Shown here piece by piece: positions 1-11,246 of a DNA stretch of 64,000 bases (its first letter is position 1; every line of letters begins with the position of its first letter). Under the pieces are notes generated by a model, which was given only the letters and a program-made list of their open reading frames with translations, had not been told where the DNA came from and did no database searches. The stretch comes from Mumia sp. Pv4-285 (GTDB lineage: Bacteria; Actinomycetota; Actinomycetes; Propionibacteriales; Nocardioidaceae). The position numbers and the translations under genes are program-made. The stretch lies in the NCBI RefSeq assembly GCF_041320275.1, contig NZ_CP162023.1, positions 3,720,001 to 3,784,000 on the forward strand, given 5' to 3'.

Positions 1-1024
1 GGTACTGGCGCTCGAGGTAGTAGTCGCGCTCGTCCTCGGGGATCTGCGAGGCGGGACGGTCGTCGCCGGCCTTCTTGGGGACCCAGATGCGGCCGTCGTT
101 GCGCAGTGACTCGCTCATCAGCGTCAGCTTCGACTGGTAGTCGCCGGAGACCGGGATGCAGGTCGGGTGGATCTGCGTGTAGCAGGGGTTGCCGAAGTAG
201 GCCCCCTTGCGGTGCGCGCGCCAGTTGGCGGTGACGTTGCAGCCCATCGCGTTGGTCGACAGGAAGAAGACGTTGCCGTAGCCGCCGGTCGCCAGCACGA
301 CCGCGTCGGCGAAGTGGGACTCGATCTCGCCGGTCACCATGTCGCGGACGATCACGCCACGGGCGCGCCCGTCGGCGACGATCACCTCGAGCATCTCGTG
401 GCGCGTGTGGTTGATGACGGTGCCGGCGGCGACCTGACGCTCGAGCGCCTGGTAGGCACCGATCAGCAGCTGCTGGCCCGTCTGGCCGCGGGCGTAGAAC
501 GTGCGGGAGACCTGCACGCCGCCGAACGAGCGGTTGTCGAGCAGGCCGCCGTACTCACGGGCGAACGGGACGCCCTGCGCGACGCACTGGTCGATGATCT
601 CCACCGACACCTGCGCGAGACGGTAGACGTTGGACTCGCGGCTGCGGAAGTCGCCGCCTTTCACCGTGTCGTAGAACAGGCGGTAGATCGAGTCGCCGTC
701 GTTGCGGTAGTTCTTGGCGGCGTTGATGCCACCCTGGGCCGCGATCGAGTGCGCACGGCGCGGGCTGTCCTGGTAGCAGAAGCTCGTGACGTGGTAGCCC
801 GCCTCGCCGAGGGTCGCGGCGGCGGAAGCGCCTGCGAGGCCGGTGCCGACGATGATGACCTTGAGCTTGCGGCGGTTGGCCGGGTTGACGAGCTTGGCCT
901 CGAAGCGGCGGGTGTCCCAGCGCTTCGTGACGTCGACGTCCGGTGCGCGGGTGTCCGCGACCGGGGCGCCGAGCTCGTAGATGTCGGTGAACTCGTCGGT
1001 GCGTGCTTGCGTGTTCACGGTCAT
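1..1024 (-). CDS. sdhA: Succinate dehydrogenase flavoprotein subunit SdhA (3' end outside window)
   Basis: Flavoprotein of succinate dehydrogenase (complex II), which oxidises succinate to fumarate at the cytoplasmic face of the membrane. About 341 N-terminal residues are visible from an ATG at 1024. They contain an FAD dinucleotide fold ([17 protein letters not shown], about residue 59), the AHSIAAQGG segment that normally carries the covalent flavin His, and later the conserved ATGGYGNVF segment. The C-terminal part with the catalytic Arg lies beyond position 1. It follows sdhC on the same strand by 4 bases, the usual actinobacterial sdhCAB order; sdhB would lie to the left of the window. 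Confidence 0.95.
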   Translation of the reverse strand, partial: MTVNTQARTDEFTDIYELGAPVADTRAPDVDVTKRWDTRRFEAKLVNPANRRKLKVIIVGTGLAGASAAATLGEAGYHVTSFCYQDSPRRAHSIAAQGGINAAKNYRNDGDSIYRLFYDTVKGGDFRSRESNVYRLAQVSVEIIDQCVAQGVPFAREYGGLLDNRSFGGVQVSRTFYARGQTGQQLLIGAYQALERQVAAGTVINHTRHEMLEVIVADGRARGVIVRDMVTGEIESHFADAVVLATGGYGNVFFLSTNAMGCNVTANWRAHRKGAYFGNPCYTQIHPTCIPVSGDYQSKLTLMSESLRNDGRIWVPKKAGDDRPASQIPEDERDYYLERQY

Positions 1025-1028
1025 GGGG

Positions 1029-1739
1029 TCAGCCCACCCATCCGAAGAGAATGGCGAACGGCGGGATCAGGAAGCCGATGGTGATGATTCCCGAGAGCGC
1101 GTACGCGAGGACGTTGAGGTTGCGGCGAGCCTTCTCGCTCGTGTTGGCGCCGAGGGTCATGCCCGCGGCCCAGACGCCGTGGCGGAGGTGGAAGCCCACC
1201 GCGAGCAGCGCGATCGTGTAGACGAGCACCATGTACCACTCGCCGAACGTGTTCATCACACGCTCGTACGGGCTCGCCGACGCACCGCCGGGGGCGATGT
1301 CGTTCGTCGTGAGGTTCAGCAGGTGGAAGATGACGAACAGGAAGATGATCACGCCGCCCCACCGCAGGGTGAACGACGCGTAGCTGCGCTGGAAGCCGCG
1401 CTTGTTCTGCTTCGTCTGGTAGCGCGAGCCGCGCCCGACGGCCTTGTGGTCGCGCATCGTCAGCACCACCGCGGCGTACACGTGGGCGATGATCGCCGCG
1501 AGCAGCACCACGCGGATGATCCACAGCAGGCCCTCCTCCGGGAGCAGCGGCTCGCCGATGGTCCGGAGGTGGTGCGAGTACTCGTCGAAGGCACGCTGGC
1601 CGCTGAAGACCTTGAGGTTGCCGTACATGTGAAGCAGGAGGTAGCCGACCATGATCAGGCCGCTGACCGCCATGAGCGCCTTGAGCGCAACGGTGGAACG
1701 ACGTGCGCCCACCCGCTTGGTCATCTGAGTTGTCGCCAC
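1029..1739 (-). CDS. sdhC: Succinate dehydrogenase cytochrome b subunit SdhC
   Basis: Membrane anchor and haem b subunit (236 residues) of succinate dehydrogenase, which passes electrons from SdhAB to the quinone pool. There are five hydrophobic segments. Histidines sit in membrane segments in the spots expected for haem ligands (LLLHMYGNL near residue 42, IIAHVYAAV near 86, FVIFHLLNL and FHLRHGVW further on). The length fits the single-anchor actinobacterial/Bacillus type, so no separate sdhD is expected. First gene of sdhCA(B), 4 bases before sdhA and divergent from a LysR regulator. Start ATG at 1739. Confidence 0.93.
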   Translation of the reverse strand: MATTQMTKRVGARRSTVALKALMAVSGLIMVGYLLLHMYGNLKVFSGQRAFDEYSHHLRTIGEPLLPEEGLLWIIRVVLLAAIIAHVYAAVVLTMRDHKAVGRGSRYQTKQNKRGFQRSYASFTLRWGGVIIFLFVIFHLLNLTTNDIAPGGASASPYERVMNTFGEWYMVLVYTIALLAVGFHLRHGVWAAGMTLGANTSEKARRNLNVLAYALSGIITIGFLIPPFAILFGWVG

Positions 1740-1827
1740 TCCGCCACGATAGGACGCGATGGCGGGACTGCGCTAAGTCATACTGAGGCTTACTTTCATA
1801 GCCAAATGGCATGACACACTGGAGAAC
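1740..1827. promoter_or_regulatory. Divergent sdhC / LysR-regulator intergenic region
   Basis: These 88 bases must hold both divergent promoters. The part around 1776-1801 is AT-richer than its surroundings and has CATACT and TTTCATAG half-like segments, a plausible place for a LysR-type regulator to bind. I could not find a clean T-N11-A dyad, so the exact operator is not assigned. Control of sdhCAB by the adjacent regulator is inferred from the layout only. Confidence 0.25.
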
Positions 1828-2754
1828 GTGCAGATCCAGCAGCTCACCTACTTCGTCGCCGTCGCCCGCACGCGGCACTTCACGCAGGCCGCCGAGGACT
1901 GCGGAGTCTCGCAGCCGAGCCTGTCCAAGCAGATCCGCGTCCTCGAGAACTCGCTCGGCACGGCGCTGTTCGAACGCGAGCGTGGAGACGTACGCCTGAC
2001 CCCTGCCGGTGAGGCGCTCCTCCCCCACGCGCAAGAGATCCTCATCGAGGTCGACGAGGGACTGCGGGCCGTCCGTGAGGTGGCGGGGCTCCAGCGCGGA
2101 CGGGTCCGCGTCGGCGCGACACCGTCGATGTGGGACGGGCTCATGGCCGATGCGCTCATCGCGTTCCGTGCGGCGTACCCCGGGATCGAGCTGGAGGTCA
2201 CCGAGGGCGGGTCGCGCACGCTCACCCGTTCGCTCGGCCGCGGCGACCTCGACCTCGCGCTCGTGATCGTGCCGCTGCGCACCGACGACCCCGACCTCGT
2301 CGCGACGCCGCTGCTGCGGGAGCGCCTGGTGGTCGCCAGTCCGGGAAACGGTCCCGGCCTCGGTGACCAGCCGCTCGCCGTCCGCGACCTCGAGAACGTC
2401 CCGCTCGTGATGTTCCGGGAGGGCTACGACCTGCGCGACACGACGATGAACGCCTGCCTCGACGCCGGCTTCGAGCCCACCGTGGCGATCGAGGGCGGCG
2501 AGATGAACGCCGTGCTGCGGTTCGTCGAGGCGGGCCTCGGTCACGCCGTGGTCCCGAGCATGGTGCTCACGTCGCGGCCCTCGCTGCGCGCCACCCCGAT
2601 CGGAGAGCCGGCGCTGACGCGGACGATCGCGCTCGCTCACCGCCGTACGCAGGCGCTGCCGCTGGCGTCGCGCACGTTCCGCGACGTGCTCGTGGACCAC
2701 CTGCGCGGACTTGCCGCGGACGAGCTCGGCGTCGACGTCGATCTCGTCGAGTGA
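1828..2754 (+). CDS. LysR-family transcriptional regulator, divergent from sdhCAB
   Basis: LysR-type regulator of 308 residues. The N-terminal winged helix-turn-helix is textbook (residues 1-60: QQLTYFVAVARTRHFTQAAE, then QPSLSKQIRVLEN, LGTALFER and LTPAGEALL). A periplasmic-binding-protein-like effector domain follows from about residue 88 (GRVRVGATPSMWDGLM, LDLALVIVPL, LVMFREGYDLR). Start is a GTG at 1828; the upstream ATG at 1811 is in another frame. It is transcribed away from sdhCA, so succinate dehydrogenase is a likely target along with its own promoter. The effector is unknown. Confidence 0.9.
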   Translation: MQIQQLTYFVAVARTRHFTQAAEDCGVSQPSLSKQIRVLENSLGTALFERERGDVRLTPAGEALLPHAQEILIEVDEGLRAVREVAGLQRGRVRVGATPSMWDGLMADALIAFRAAYPGIELEVTEGGSRTLTRSLGRGDLDLALVIVPLRTDDPDLVATPLLRERLVVASPGNGPGLGDQPLAVRDLENVPLVMFREGYDLRDTTMNACLDAGFEPTVAIEGGEMNAVLRFVEAGLGHAVVPSMVLTSRPSLRATPIGEPALTRTIALAHRRTQALPLASRTFRDVLVDHLRGLAADELGVDVDLVE

Positions 2755-2762
2755 CCCCGGCG

Positions 2763-2842
2763 TTCGGGGTGTTCCCACCCCGAAGCCCGCGATCCCACCC
2801 TCCAGCTGAGGTGGGATCCCCGTGTACCGGGTGCGAGCACCC
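2763..2842. terminator. Cluster of three hairpins between convergent genes
   Basis: Three inverted repeats in a row fill the gap between the LysR gene and the convergent dehydratase. They are TTCGGGGTG/CACCCCGAA (2763-2771 with 2776-2784, loop TTCC), GATCCCACC/GGTGGGATC (2791-2799 with 2810-2818) and GGGTG/CACCC (2829-2833 with 2838-2842). There is no T-tract. A bidirectional terminator region is the likely role. Confidence 0.55.
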
Positions 2843-2855
2843 CAAACGCGGTGCG

Positions 2856-3815
2856 TCAGCTCGAGACCGGACGCACCACGTCGTCGGGGATCGTCGGGTG
2901 GTTCGCGCCGGAGACCACCACGACCACCGTCTCGCCGTCGCGCACGTCCACCAGCCCCGCGAGAACCGCGGCGAGCGCGGTGACGCCGCCAGGCTCGGCG
3001 AGCAGACGGCACTGCTCCCAGAGCACGCGCCGGGCGGCGAGGATCTGGTCGTCGCTGACCAGCAGCGGCGCAGCACCGAGCTCCCGCGCGACGGCGTACG
3101 CGTGGTCGCCGACCCGTGCCGCACCGAGCGAGTCGGCCGCGGCACCCGACACCTCGATGTCGACGGGGCCGCCCGCGTCCAGGGCCGACGCCAGCGACGG
3201 GCACCGCTGCGGCTCCACCGGGATCACGGGGACGCGGTCGCGCAGCGCGAGGGCCGTTCCGCTGTAGAGCCCGCCGCCACCGCACGGGACCAGCACCCGG
3301 CGGGCGTACGGCGCCTGGTCGCCGATCTCGATGCCCACCCCGGCCGCGCCGGCGACGATCGTGGCGGCGTCGTAGGCGTGGATCGCGACGACCTCGCGCC
3401 CCTCCGCCCACCGGCGGGAGGCGTCGTACGCCGCGGCGTAGTATCCGTCGACCACGTGCGCCGTCGCGCCGTACGCCTCGATCCGCCGCACCTTCTCCGG
3501 CGGGGACGTCGCCGGGACGAAGACGTCCGCCTCGATCCCGGAGATCCCGCACGCCCAGGCGACGGCGGCACCGTGGTTGCCGCCCGACGCGGCGACCGCG
3601 CCCGTCGTCCCCTCGGGCATCCTCAGCACCGTGTTGAGTGCGCCGCGCGCCTTGAACGAGCCGGTGTGCTGAAGCATCTCCAGCTTCAGCAGGATGCGTC
3701 CGGCGACACCGAGGTCGCCGCCGGCGACCTCCACGACGGGCGTCCGTCGCACCATCGGCCGCAGCAGCGTGTACGCGGCCTCCAGGTCGTCGTACGCCGG
3801 GAGCGCAGTGGTCAC
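2856..3815 (-). CDS. PLP-dependent threonine/serine dehydratase-like enzyme
   Basis: Fold-type II pyridoxal-phosphate enzyme of the threonine/serine dehydratase family (deamination of a hydroxy-amino acid). The PLP lysine lies in TGSFKARGALN (about residue 51), followed by the Asn-loop ASGGNHG and the phosphate-binding glycine loop PCGGGGLYSG. There is no C-terminal ACT regulatory domain, so it resembles catabolic or serine/threo-hydroxyaspartate-type enzymes more than biosynthetic IlvA. The substrate cannot be set from sequence. I chose the GTG at 3815, which follows AAGGAGG and overlaps the stop of the upstream yihY-like gene (GTGA); in-frame codons up to 3854 also exist. Last gene of a minus-strand run. 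Confidence 0.85.
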   Translation of the reverse strand: MTTALPAYDDLEAAYTLLRPMVRRTPVVEVAGGDLGVAGRILLKLEMLQHTGSFKARGALNTVLRMPEGTTGAVAASGGNHGAAVAWACGISGIEADVFVPATSPPEKVRRIEAYGATAHVVDGYYAAAYDASRRWAEGREVVAIHAYDAATIVAGAAGVGIEIGDQAPYARRVLVPCGGGGLYSGTALALRDRVPVIPVEPQRCPSLASALDAGGPVDIEVSGAAADSLGAARVGDHAYAVARELGAAPLLVSDDQILAARRVLWEQCRLLAEPGGVTALAAVLAGLVDVRDGETVVVVVSGANHPTIPDDVVRPVSS

Positions 3816-4903
3816 GTCTCCTCCTTGTGCTTCTCGTACCGGCCCCAAACCCACGCGCCGAGCGCCGCCCCGGCGAGCACCAGCATCGCCCGCGACGTCG
3901 TCACCGCGTCGTCACGCTGGGCCTGCAGCGCCGGCAGCGCGGGCAGTCCGGGTGGCGAGGCCGAGCTCGCGCCGACGACCGGGACGACGTGGGGTACGAC
4001 GACGGTCGCCCGCCGCCGCGAGGCCGCCGTCGTCACGGCCCAGGACGCGCCGTAGATCGTCAGCTGCGCGAAGTAGTAGATCCAGACCAGCAGCGTCACC
4101 GACAACGCAAGGGACGCGAGGGCCCCTCCGGCCGCGATGCCGAGGAGGAACGACGCGAGCTGCTTCACGATCTCGAACCCGATCGCCGCCAGCAGTGCGC
4201 CCGACCAGCGCGCCCGCGACGGCACGTCGGTGTGCGGCAGGAAGGTGTAGAGCACCCAGAACAGCAACGTGCCGGTGGCGACACCGACCACCACGCTGAG
4301 GACGCCGACCGCCACGGCCGCCGTACCGCTCTGGATCCCGATCGAGTCCAGGACCGCGCTCGCGTTCTGCGTCAGCGCGCTCGAGACCCCGACGGAGAGC
4401 ATGATCATCAGGCCCACCCCCACCAGCGTCCCCAGGTCGCGCAGCTTGCCGGGGACGAATCCGTACGACCGTGTCTTCGGCACCCCGAAGGCCACCTCGA
4501 GCGACGACCGCAGGTTGGAGACGAACCCGAGACCGGTGTAGAGCACACCGAGCGCACCGATCACTCCGGCGATGTTGCGGCTGGCGGCGATCTGGTCGAA
4601 CGAGATCTGGCCGGCGGGCGGCGGGTCCTCCGACGTGACGATGCCCGGCAGGACCTGGCTGATCGCGGCCTCGAGGGCGTCGTCGGCGCCGGGGAAGTAC
4701 TCCGCGATGTAGCCGACGACGAAGAAGGCCAGCGCGAGGATCGGGAAGACCGACAGGAAGCCGAAGTAGGTGATCCCGCCGGACAGGATGCCGCCGCGCA
4801 CCGAACCGAAGTGCTGGATCGTACGGACGACGTGATCGACGAACGGCCGACGGCGGCGCAGCGCGGCGAACCCGTCCTTCGCGCGCCTGAGCAACGATCC
4901 CAA
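3812..4903 (-). CDS. YihY/BrkB-family inner membrane protein
   Basis: Polytopic membrane protein of 363 residues from the YihY/virulence factor BrkB family (once mislabelled ribonuclease BN). It has the family's characteristic GGITYFGFLSVFPILALAFF near residue 42, followed by about five more membrane spans, and a basic C-terminal tail (KHKEET). The biochemical role of the family is not established. The start is a TTG at 4903 preceded by GGGGAG at suitable spacing. Its stop overlaps the GTG of the dehydratase, which suggests translational coupling. Confidence 0.85.
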   Translation of the reverse strand: MGSLLRRAKDGFAALRRRRPFVDHVVRTIQHFGSVRGGILSGGITYFGFLSVFPILALAFFVVGYIAEYFPGADDALEAAISQVLPGIVTSEDPPPAGQISFDQIAASRNIAGVIGALGVLYTGLGFVSNLRSSLEVAFGVPKTRSYGFVPGKLRDLGTLVGVGLMIMLSVGVSSALTQNASAVLDSIGIQSGTAAVAVGVLSVVVGVATGTLLFWVLYTFLPHTDVPSRARWSGALLAAIGFEIVKQLASFLLGIAAGGALASLALSVTLLVWIYYFAQLTIYGASWAVTTAASRRRATVVVPHVVPVVGASSASPPGLPALPALQAQRDDAVTTSRAMLVLAGAALGAWVWGRYEKHKEET

Positions 4904-4932
4904 TGCCCGCTCCCCGTCTGCGCTCGACGCGC

Positions 4933-5445
4933 TCAGCCCAGCTGGAACTCCATGTACGGGACCCAGCCCGCCTCGTCATCGTGCAGGTAGACCGCGAACG
5001 CTCGCACCTCGAACTCGCACGCGAAGTCGGCCAGCGACGCGTACGCGAGGTCGAGCGCGGCGTCGTCGAGGTGGTGCGCGACCGTGACGTGCGGGTGGAA
5101 GGGGAAGGCGAGGTCGCGCTCGTCGATCAGCCCGGCCCGGATGTGCTTGGCGAGCAGCTCGGTGCTCGAGATGCCCTCGCTCACCGCGACGAACACCACC
5201 GGCGAGACGGGACGGAAAGTGCCCGTGCCGCGAAGGCGCATCATGAACGGGTCCGCAGCCGTCGCGTCGACGGCGAGCTTGGCGTGGAGCGCCTCCAGAT
5301 CAGCCTCGTCGACGGCCGTCGGCGGCAGGAGCGTCACGTGCGTCGGGATGAGTGCCGCCTGCGGATCACCGAAGTCGGCACGGCGCTCACGAAGCTCGCT
5401 CCCCCAGGGTTCGGGGACGGGGATGGCGACGCCGATCGTGGGCAT
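4933..5445 (-). CDS. 2'-5' RNA ligase / cyclic phosphodiesterase-like (2H) protein
   Basis: Small soluble protein of 170 residues from the 2H phosphoesterase superfamily. The two signature HxTx motifs are present: HVTL about residue 37 and HVTV about residue 120. Members hydrolyse 2',3'-cyclic phosphates or act as LigT/ThpR-like RNA phosphodiesterases; the true substrate is unknown here. I chose ATG 5445; an in-frame GTG lies three codons upstream. It sits between trpS and the yihY-like gene on the same strand. Confidence 0.82.
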   Translation of the reverse strand: MPTIGVAIPVPEPWGSELRERRADFGDPQAALIPTHVTLLPPTAVDEADLEALHAKLAVDATAADPFMMRLRGTGTFRPVSPVVFVAVSEGISSTELLAKHIRAGLIDERDLAFPFHPHVTVAHHLDDAALDLAYASLADFACEFEVRAFAVYLHDDEAGWVPYMEFQLG

Positions 5446-5485
5446 GGCGCCCACCCTAGCGCCAGCCAGCCGCGCGGTGGAGCCC

Positions 5486-7817
<2,332 letters not shown>

Positions 7818-7858
7818 CCTGCCAGCGTAGCGAGACGGCATGAGCAAGGATGTCGGCC

Positions 7859-8977
7859 ATGAGTGCAGCGGACCAACTCGCCGAGGGTGAGATCGGCGTC
7901 TGGGCAGCTCCCGGACGCGTGAACCTGATCGGAGAGCACCTCGACTACGTCGGGGGGCCCGCGATGCCGATCGCGATCGACCTCGCGACGACGGTCAAGG
8001 CGCGCCGGCGCAGCGACGGACGCGTGCGCGTGTGGTCGGCGATCAGCGAGGGGTCGGTCGAGTTCGGAGCGGACACCGCCCCGGGCGACGTCAAGGGCTG
8101 GGGCCGTTACGTCGCTGGAGCCGTCTGGTCGCTGGCCGAGTCCGGCCGTACGACCGGCGGGGCCGATCTCGTGATCTCCTCGGACGTGCCGCTCGGTGCC
8201 GGGCTGTCGAGCTCGGCCGCTCTCGAGTGCGGTGTCGGCGTCGCGCTCGCCGGGATCGAGGGCTGGGAGGTCGACCCGATCGAGATGGCGCTGCTGTGCC
8301 AGCGCGCCGAGAACGCGTACGCCGGAGCGCCGACCGGGTCGATGGACCAGCTCGCGTCGATGTGCGGCTCGGAGGGCCACGCCCTGCTGATCGAGACCGC
8401 GTCCACTCCGCCCGAGGTGAAGCCCGTGCCCGCGCACTGGGTCGAGGACGGCTTCGCCCTGCTCGTGGTCGACACCCGCGCCAAGCACAGCCACGCGGGC
8501 GGCGAGTACGGCAAGCGTCGCGCGCAGACCGAGGAGCTCGCGACGCTCCTCGGGCTCGAGTCGCTGGCCGCCGCGCCACCCGACGCGGTGCTCAAGGTCG
8601 AGGACCCGGAGCTCAAGGCACGGCTGCGGCACGTGATCACGGAGACCCAACGCGTACGCTCCGCCACCCGCGCGCTCGCCGCTCGGGACTGGGCGCAGCT
8701 CGGGCAGCTGATGACCGCGTCCCACGTGTCGTTGCGCGACGACTACGCGGTGAGCGCGCCCGAGCTCGACCTCACCGTGGAGGCAGCGCTGGAGCACGGC
8801 GCGCTCGGCGCCCGGATGACCGGAGGCGGGTTCGGCGGCAGCGCGATCGCCCTCGTCGAGGCCGCCCGCGTCGACGCGGTGAGCACGGCGGTGACCGAGG
8901 CGTTCACGCGCATCGACTTCACACCGCCCAGAACGTTCGTGGTCGCTCCGTCCCAGGGTGCCCACCGCATCTCCTGA
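7859..8977 (+). CDS. galK: Galactokinase
   Basis: GHMP-family galactokinase of about 372 residues, which phosphorylates galactose to galactose 1-phosphate in the Leloir pathway. The galactokinase signature GRVNLIGEHLDYVGG is near the N terminus (about residue 18). The GHMP ATP loop PLGAGLSSSAALE follows at about residue 116, and the C-terminal ARMTGGGFGGSAIAL motif at about 325. I prefer ATG 7859, which has AAGGA 8 bases upstream, over ATG 7850. No galE or galT is adjacent. pheA follows after 16 bases on the same strand. Confidence 0.94.
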   Translation: MSAADQLAEGEIGVWAAPGRVNLIGEHLDYVGGPAMPIAIDLATTVKARRRSDGRVRVWSAISEGSVEFGADTAPGDVKGWGRYVAGAVWSLAESGRTTGGADLVISSDVPLGAGLSSSAALECGVGVALAGIEGWEVDPIEMALLCQRAENAYAGAPTGSMDQLASMCGSEGHALLIETASTPPEVKPVPAHWVEDGFALLVVDTRAKHSHAGGEYGKRRAQTEELATLLGLESLAAAPPDAVLKVEDPELKARLRHVITETQRVRSATRALAARDWAQLGQLMTASHVSLRDDYAVSAPELDLTVEAALEHGALGARMTGGGFGGSAIALVEAARVDAVSTAVTEAFTRIDFTPPRTFVVAPSQGAHRIS

Positions 8978-8993
8978 CTGGGCAGGCGGTGCG

Positions 8994-9866
8994 ATGATGG
9001 GCGCCGTGAGCCTGGACCTCGACCTGCCCCGCCGCATCGCCTACCAGGGCGAGCCCGGTGCGAACTCGCACATCGCGTGCGCCGACGCGTACCCCGACTG
9101 GGAGCCGATGGCGTGCGCGTCGTTCGAGGACGCCTTCGCCGCGGTGACCGACGGACGCGCGGGCCTGGCGATGATCCCGATCGACAACACCCTCGCGGGA
9201 CGCGTCGCGGACATCCACCACTTCCTCCCCCACTCCGGGCTGCACATCGTCGGCGAGTACTTCCTCCCGATCCACTTCGACCTCCTCGCGGTCCCCGGCG
9301 CCACGCTGGAGACGATCACCGAGGTCCACAGCCACGTCCACGCCCTCGGCCAGTGCCGGCGGATCATCCGCGACCTCAAGCTCTCGCAGGTGATCGCCGG
9401 CGACACCGCCGGGGCCGCACGCGAGGTCGCGGAGTGGGGCGACCCGACCAAGGCCGCGCTCGCTCCCCCGCTGGCCGCGCAGACCTACGGCCTCGACACG
9501 CTCGCGACCACCGTCGAGGACGAGGACCACAACACCACCCGTTTCGTGGTGCTGTCCCGTCACCCGGAGGTCCCGGAGCAGGGCGACTGGCCGACGGTGA
9601 CGACGTTCGTCTTCAACGTGCGCAACATCCCTGCCGCGCTCTACAAGGCGCTCGGAGGCTTCGCGACGAACGGGATCAACATGACGAAGCTCGAGAGCTA
9701 CATGGTCGGCGGGACCTTTACGGCGACGATGTTCCTCGCCGAGGTCGACGGCCACCCCGAGGACCCACCGCTCGCGCGTGCGCTGGAGGAGCTGGCGTTC
9801 TTCTCGACCGAGGTCCAGGTCATGGGTGTGTATCCGGCGCACCCGCACCGGTTCGCTGAGGCGTGA
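8994..9866 (+). CDS. pheA: Prephenate dehydratase with ACT domain
   Basis: Converts prephenate to phenylpyruvate in phenylalanine synthesis. The dehydratase domain starts with RIAYQGEPGANSHIA and contains IDNTLAGRVADIHH, AGDTAGAA and the catalytic-site TTRF motif (NTTRFVVLS, about residue 183). An ACT domain follows from about residue 203 (NIPAALYKALGGF). In the ACT domain the Phe-binding ESRP is ESYM. The wording of most motifs matches the alphaproteobacterial PheA type better than the canonical actinobacterial type that opens with LGPxGTF. Start is ATG 8994 or 8997, after GGCAGG. Its end overlaps a convergent membrane protein gene by 47 bases. Confidence 0.9.
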   Translation: MMGAVSLDLDLPRRIAYQGEPGANSHIACADAYPDWEPMACASFEDAFAAVTDGRAGLAMIPIDNTLAGRVADIHHFLPHSGLHIVGEYFLPIHFDLLAVPGATLETITEVHSHVHALGQCRRIIRDLKLSQVIAGDTAGAAREVAEWGDPTKAALAPPLAAQTYGLDTLATTVEDEDHNTTRFVVLSRHPEVPEQGDWPTVTTFVFNVRNIPAALYKALGGFATNGINMTKLESYMVGGTFTATMFLAEVDGHPEDPPLARALEELAFFSTEVQVMGVYPAHPHRFAEA

Positions 9867-10455
9867 GCTCGGCCCGCCGGGCCGCCTCGCGGGCCCGGTG
9901 CTCGTACGCGGCGATCCGGGCGACATCCGCCCGGGACGTCGCGGCCGCCTGAGCCGTGGCGGCCCGGGCGGCCTCCCGGCGCCGGTGCTCGTACTCCCAG
10001 TGCTCCCGGTCACGCTCACGCTGCTCCGCGCGTTCGTCTCGCGTCACGAACAGATCGAGCAGGTGACCGGCCATGTAGACGACACCGCCGCCGATGAAGA
10101 GCGCCCACCACCCGCGCCCGTTGTAGGCGGTCTGGAACAGGGCGACGAACTTGAGGACGAGCCCGCTCCCGATCAGCACGGTCGCGACACGCCCTAGCCA
10201 GAGCTCCCACCTCGGCCTGCCAGGACGGGACCGCACCGACGCGGTCATGGCGATCGTCCATCCGCCCAGCAGCGCCAGTCCAGCCAGCAGGAGCGCGCCG
10301 TCGTATTCCCGCAGCGAGGCAATCGGCAGCACCACGGCGACGAGCACCGCCACCCCGGCCAGCAGAAGTGCGGTGGTGGCGATCTCTGCCCGCGTGCGCT
10401 TCGGCCGCAGGGCGCGGGGCAGCACGTCGTCCCGATGAGCGCCTCCACGAGTCAT
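9820..10455 (-). CDS. Hypothetical membrane protein with charged C-terminal tail
   Basis: Not recognised. The 211-residue product has four likely membrane spans between about residues 25 and 135 (TALLLAGVAVLVAVVLPIA, LLLAGLALLGGWTIAM, VATVLIGSGLVLKFVALF, WALFIGGGVVYMAGHLLDLF). A highly charged Arg/Glu/Ala-rich tail follows (about 137-200) with helical or coiled-coil character and repeated EHRxRExARxA pattern. Start ATG 10455. The 3' end overlaps the end of pheA on the other strand. Confidence 0.7.
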   Translation of the reverse strand: MTRGGAHRDDVLPRALRPKRTRAEIATTALLLAGVAVLVAVVLPIASLREYDGALLLAGLALLGGWTIAMTASVRSRPGRPRWELWLGRVATVLIGSGLVLKFVALFQTAYNGRGWWALFIGGGVVYMAGHLLDLFVTRDERAEQRERDREHWEYEHRRREAARAATAQAAATSRADVARIAAYEHRAREAARRAELTPQRTGAGAPDTHP

Positions 10456-10845
10456 GGCCGGACACTATCGTCGCGACGGGCCAAAGGAACACCGTTCCAG
10501 CGGTCCCGGCCTTCGCCACACTCGGGTACCGCACCGGAGCCGCACGCACCCGAGCAGGCACGGTCGGGTCAGTGCGCGTCCGCTCGGGTACCCCAGCGAA
10601 TGCGTAGCGGCGAGGGCTGCCGCCGACGACGCCAGCCGACGACGTACGGGGCTCCACTTCTTCGCATCGAGCGCCGCGTCCTTCCGTCGCCATGTGCGAA
10701 CATCCGGCGCCGCGTGCGAATGCGCGGCGGGCCGGGTCTGACACCGGCGCGTGCCTAGGCTGGTCCGGGACGCCGGGGAATCTCCAGCCCCCGAAGGGCG
10801 TTGACCCCGTAGACGCACGAAATACCCGACCGAAATGGACGTGAC
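10456..10845. other. Gene-poor 390-base gap upstream of the thioredoxin gene
   Basis: No convincing gene was seen in either strand; the open frames here lack start signals and family features. It contains a CTCGGGT...ACCCGAG inverted repeat near 10522-10555 and another CTCGGGTACC word near 10582. A TAGGCT (about 10756) could be a -10 element for the thioredoxin gene, but no good -35 accompanies it. Confidence 0.4.
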
Positions 10846-11229
10846 ATGGCAACCACTGCCCTGACCGCCGACACCTTCATGGACACCATCTCCGGCGACG
10901 GCATCGTGCTGGTGGACTTCTGGGCCTCCTGGTGCGGCCCGTGCCGCCAGTTCGCGCCGGTCTTCGAGGCCGCTGCCGAGAAGCACGAGGACATCAGCTT
11001 CACCAAGGTGGACACCGAGGCCGAGCAGGACCTCGCCGGAGCGCTGCAGATCACCTCGATCCCCACGCTACTGGCGTTCCGCGACGGCATCCTCCTCTTC
11101 AACCAGCCCGGTGCGCTGCCGGCGCAGGCGCTCGACCAGGTGATCGACGCCGTACGCGAGGTCGACATGGACGAGGTTCGTTCCGAGGTCTCGAAGCAGC
11201 AGGCCGAGGAGGGCGCTTCCCCGGCCTGA
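10846..11229 (+). CDS. Thioredoxin-fold protein with WCGPC active site
   Basis: Thioredoxin of 127 residues, slightly longer than the usual 105-110. The redox motif is WASWCGPCRQF (about residues 26-36) and the cis-Pro loop is TSIPTLLAF (about 71-79). The C-terminal 20 residues (EVDMDEVRSEVSKQQAEE) extend beyond the fold and are charged. It is a cytoplasmic disulfide reductase, probably a second thioredoxin since no thioredoxin reductase gene is adjacent. The ribosome site before ATG 10846 is weak (GGACG). Confidence 0.9.
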   Translation: MATTALTADTFMDTISGDGIVLVDFWASWCGPCRQFAPVFEAAAEKHEDISFTKVDTEAEQDLAGALQITSIPTLLAFRDGILLFNQPGALPAQALDQVIDAVREVDMDEVRSEVSKQQAEEGASPA

Positions 11230-11246
11230 CCCGCGCCTCAACCCGC

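Noticed and set aside
1021-3552. Very long open frames opposite sdhC, the LysR gene and others (for example 843 residues on the minus strand)
   Set aside because: Antisense shadows caused by high GC; the translations are Arg/Gly/Pro-rich and match no family, while the true genes in the region have clear motifs.
10465-10986. Possible 173-residue minus-strand gene across the 10.5-10.9 kb gap
   Set aside because: No start signal, half of it antisense to thioredoxin, and low-complexity Arg/Ser composition.
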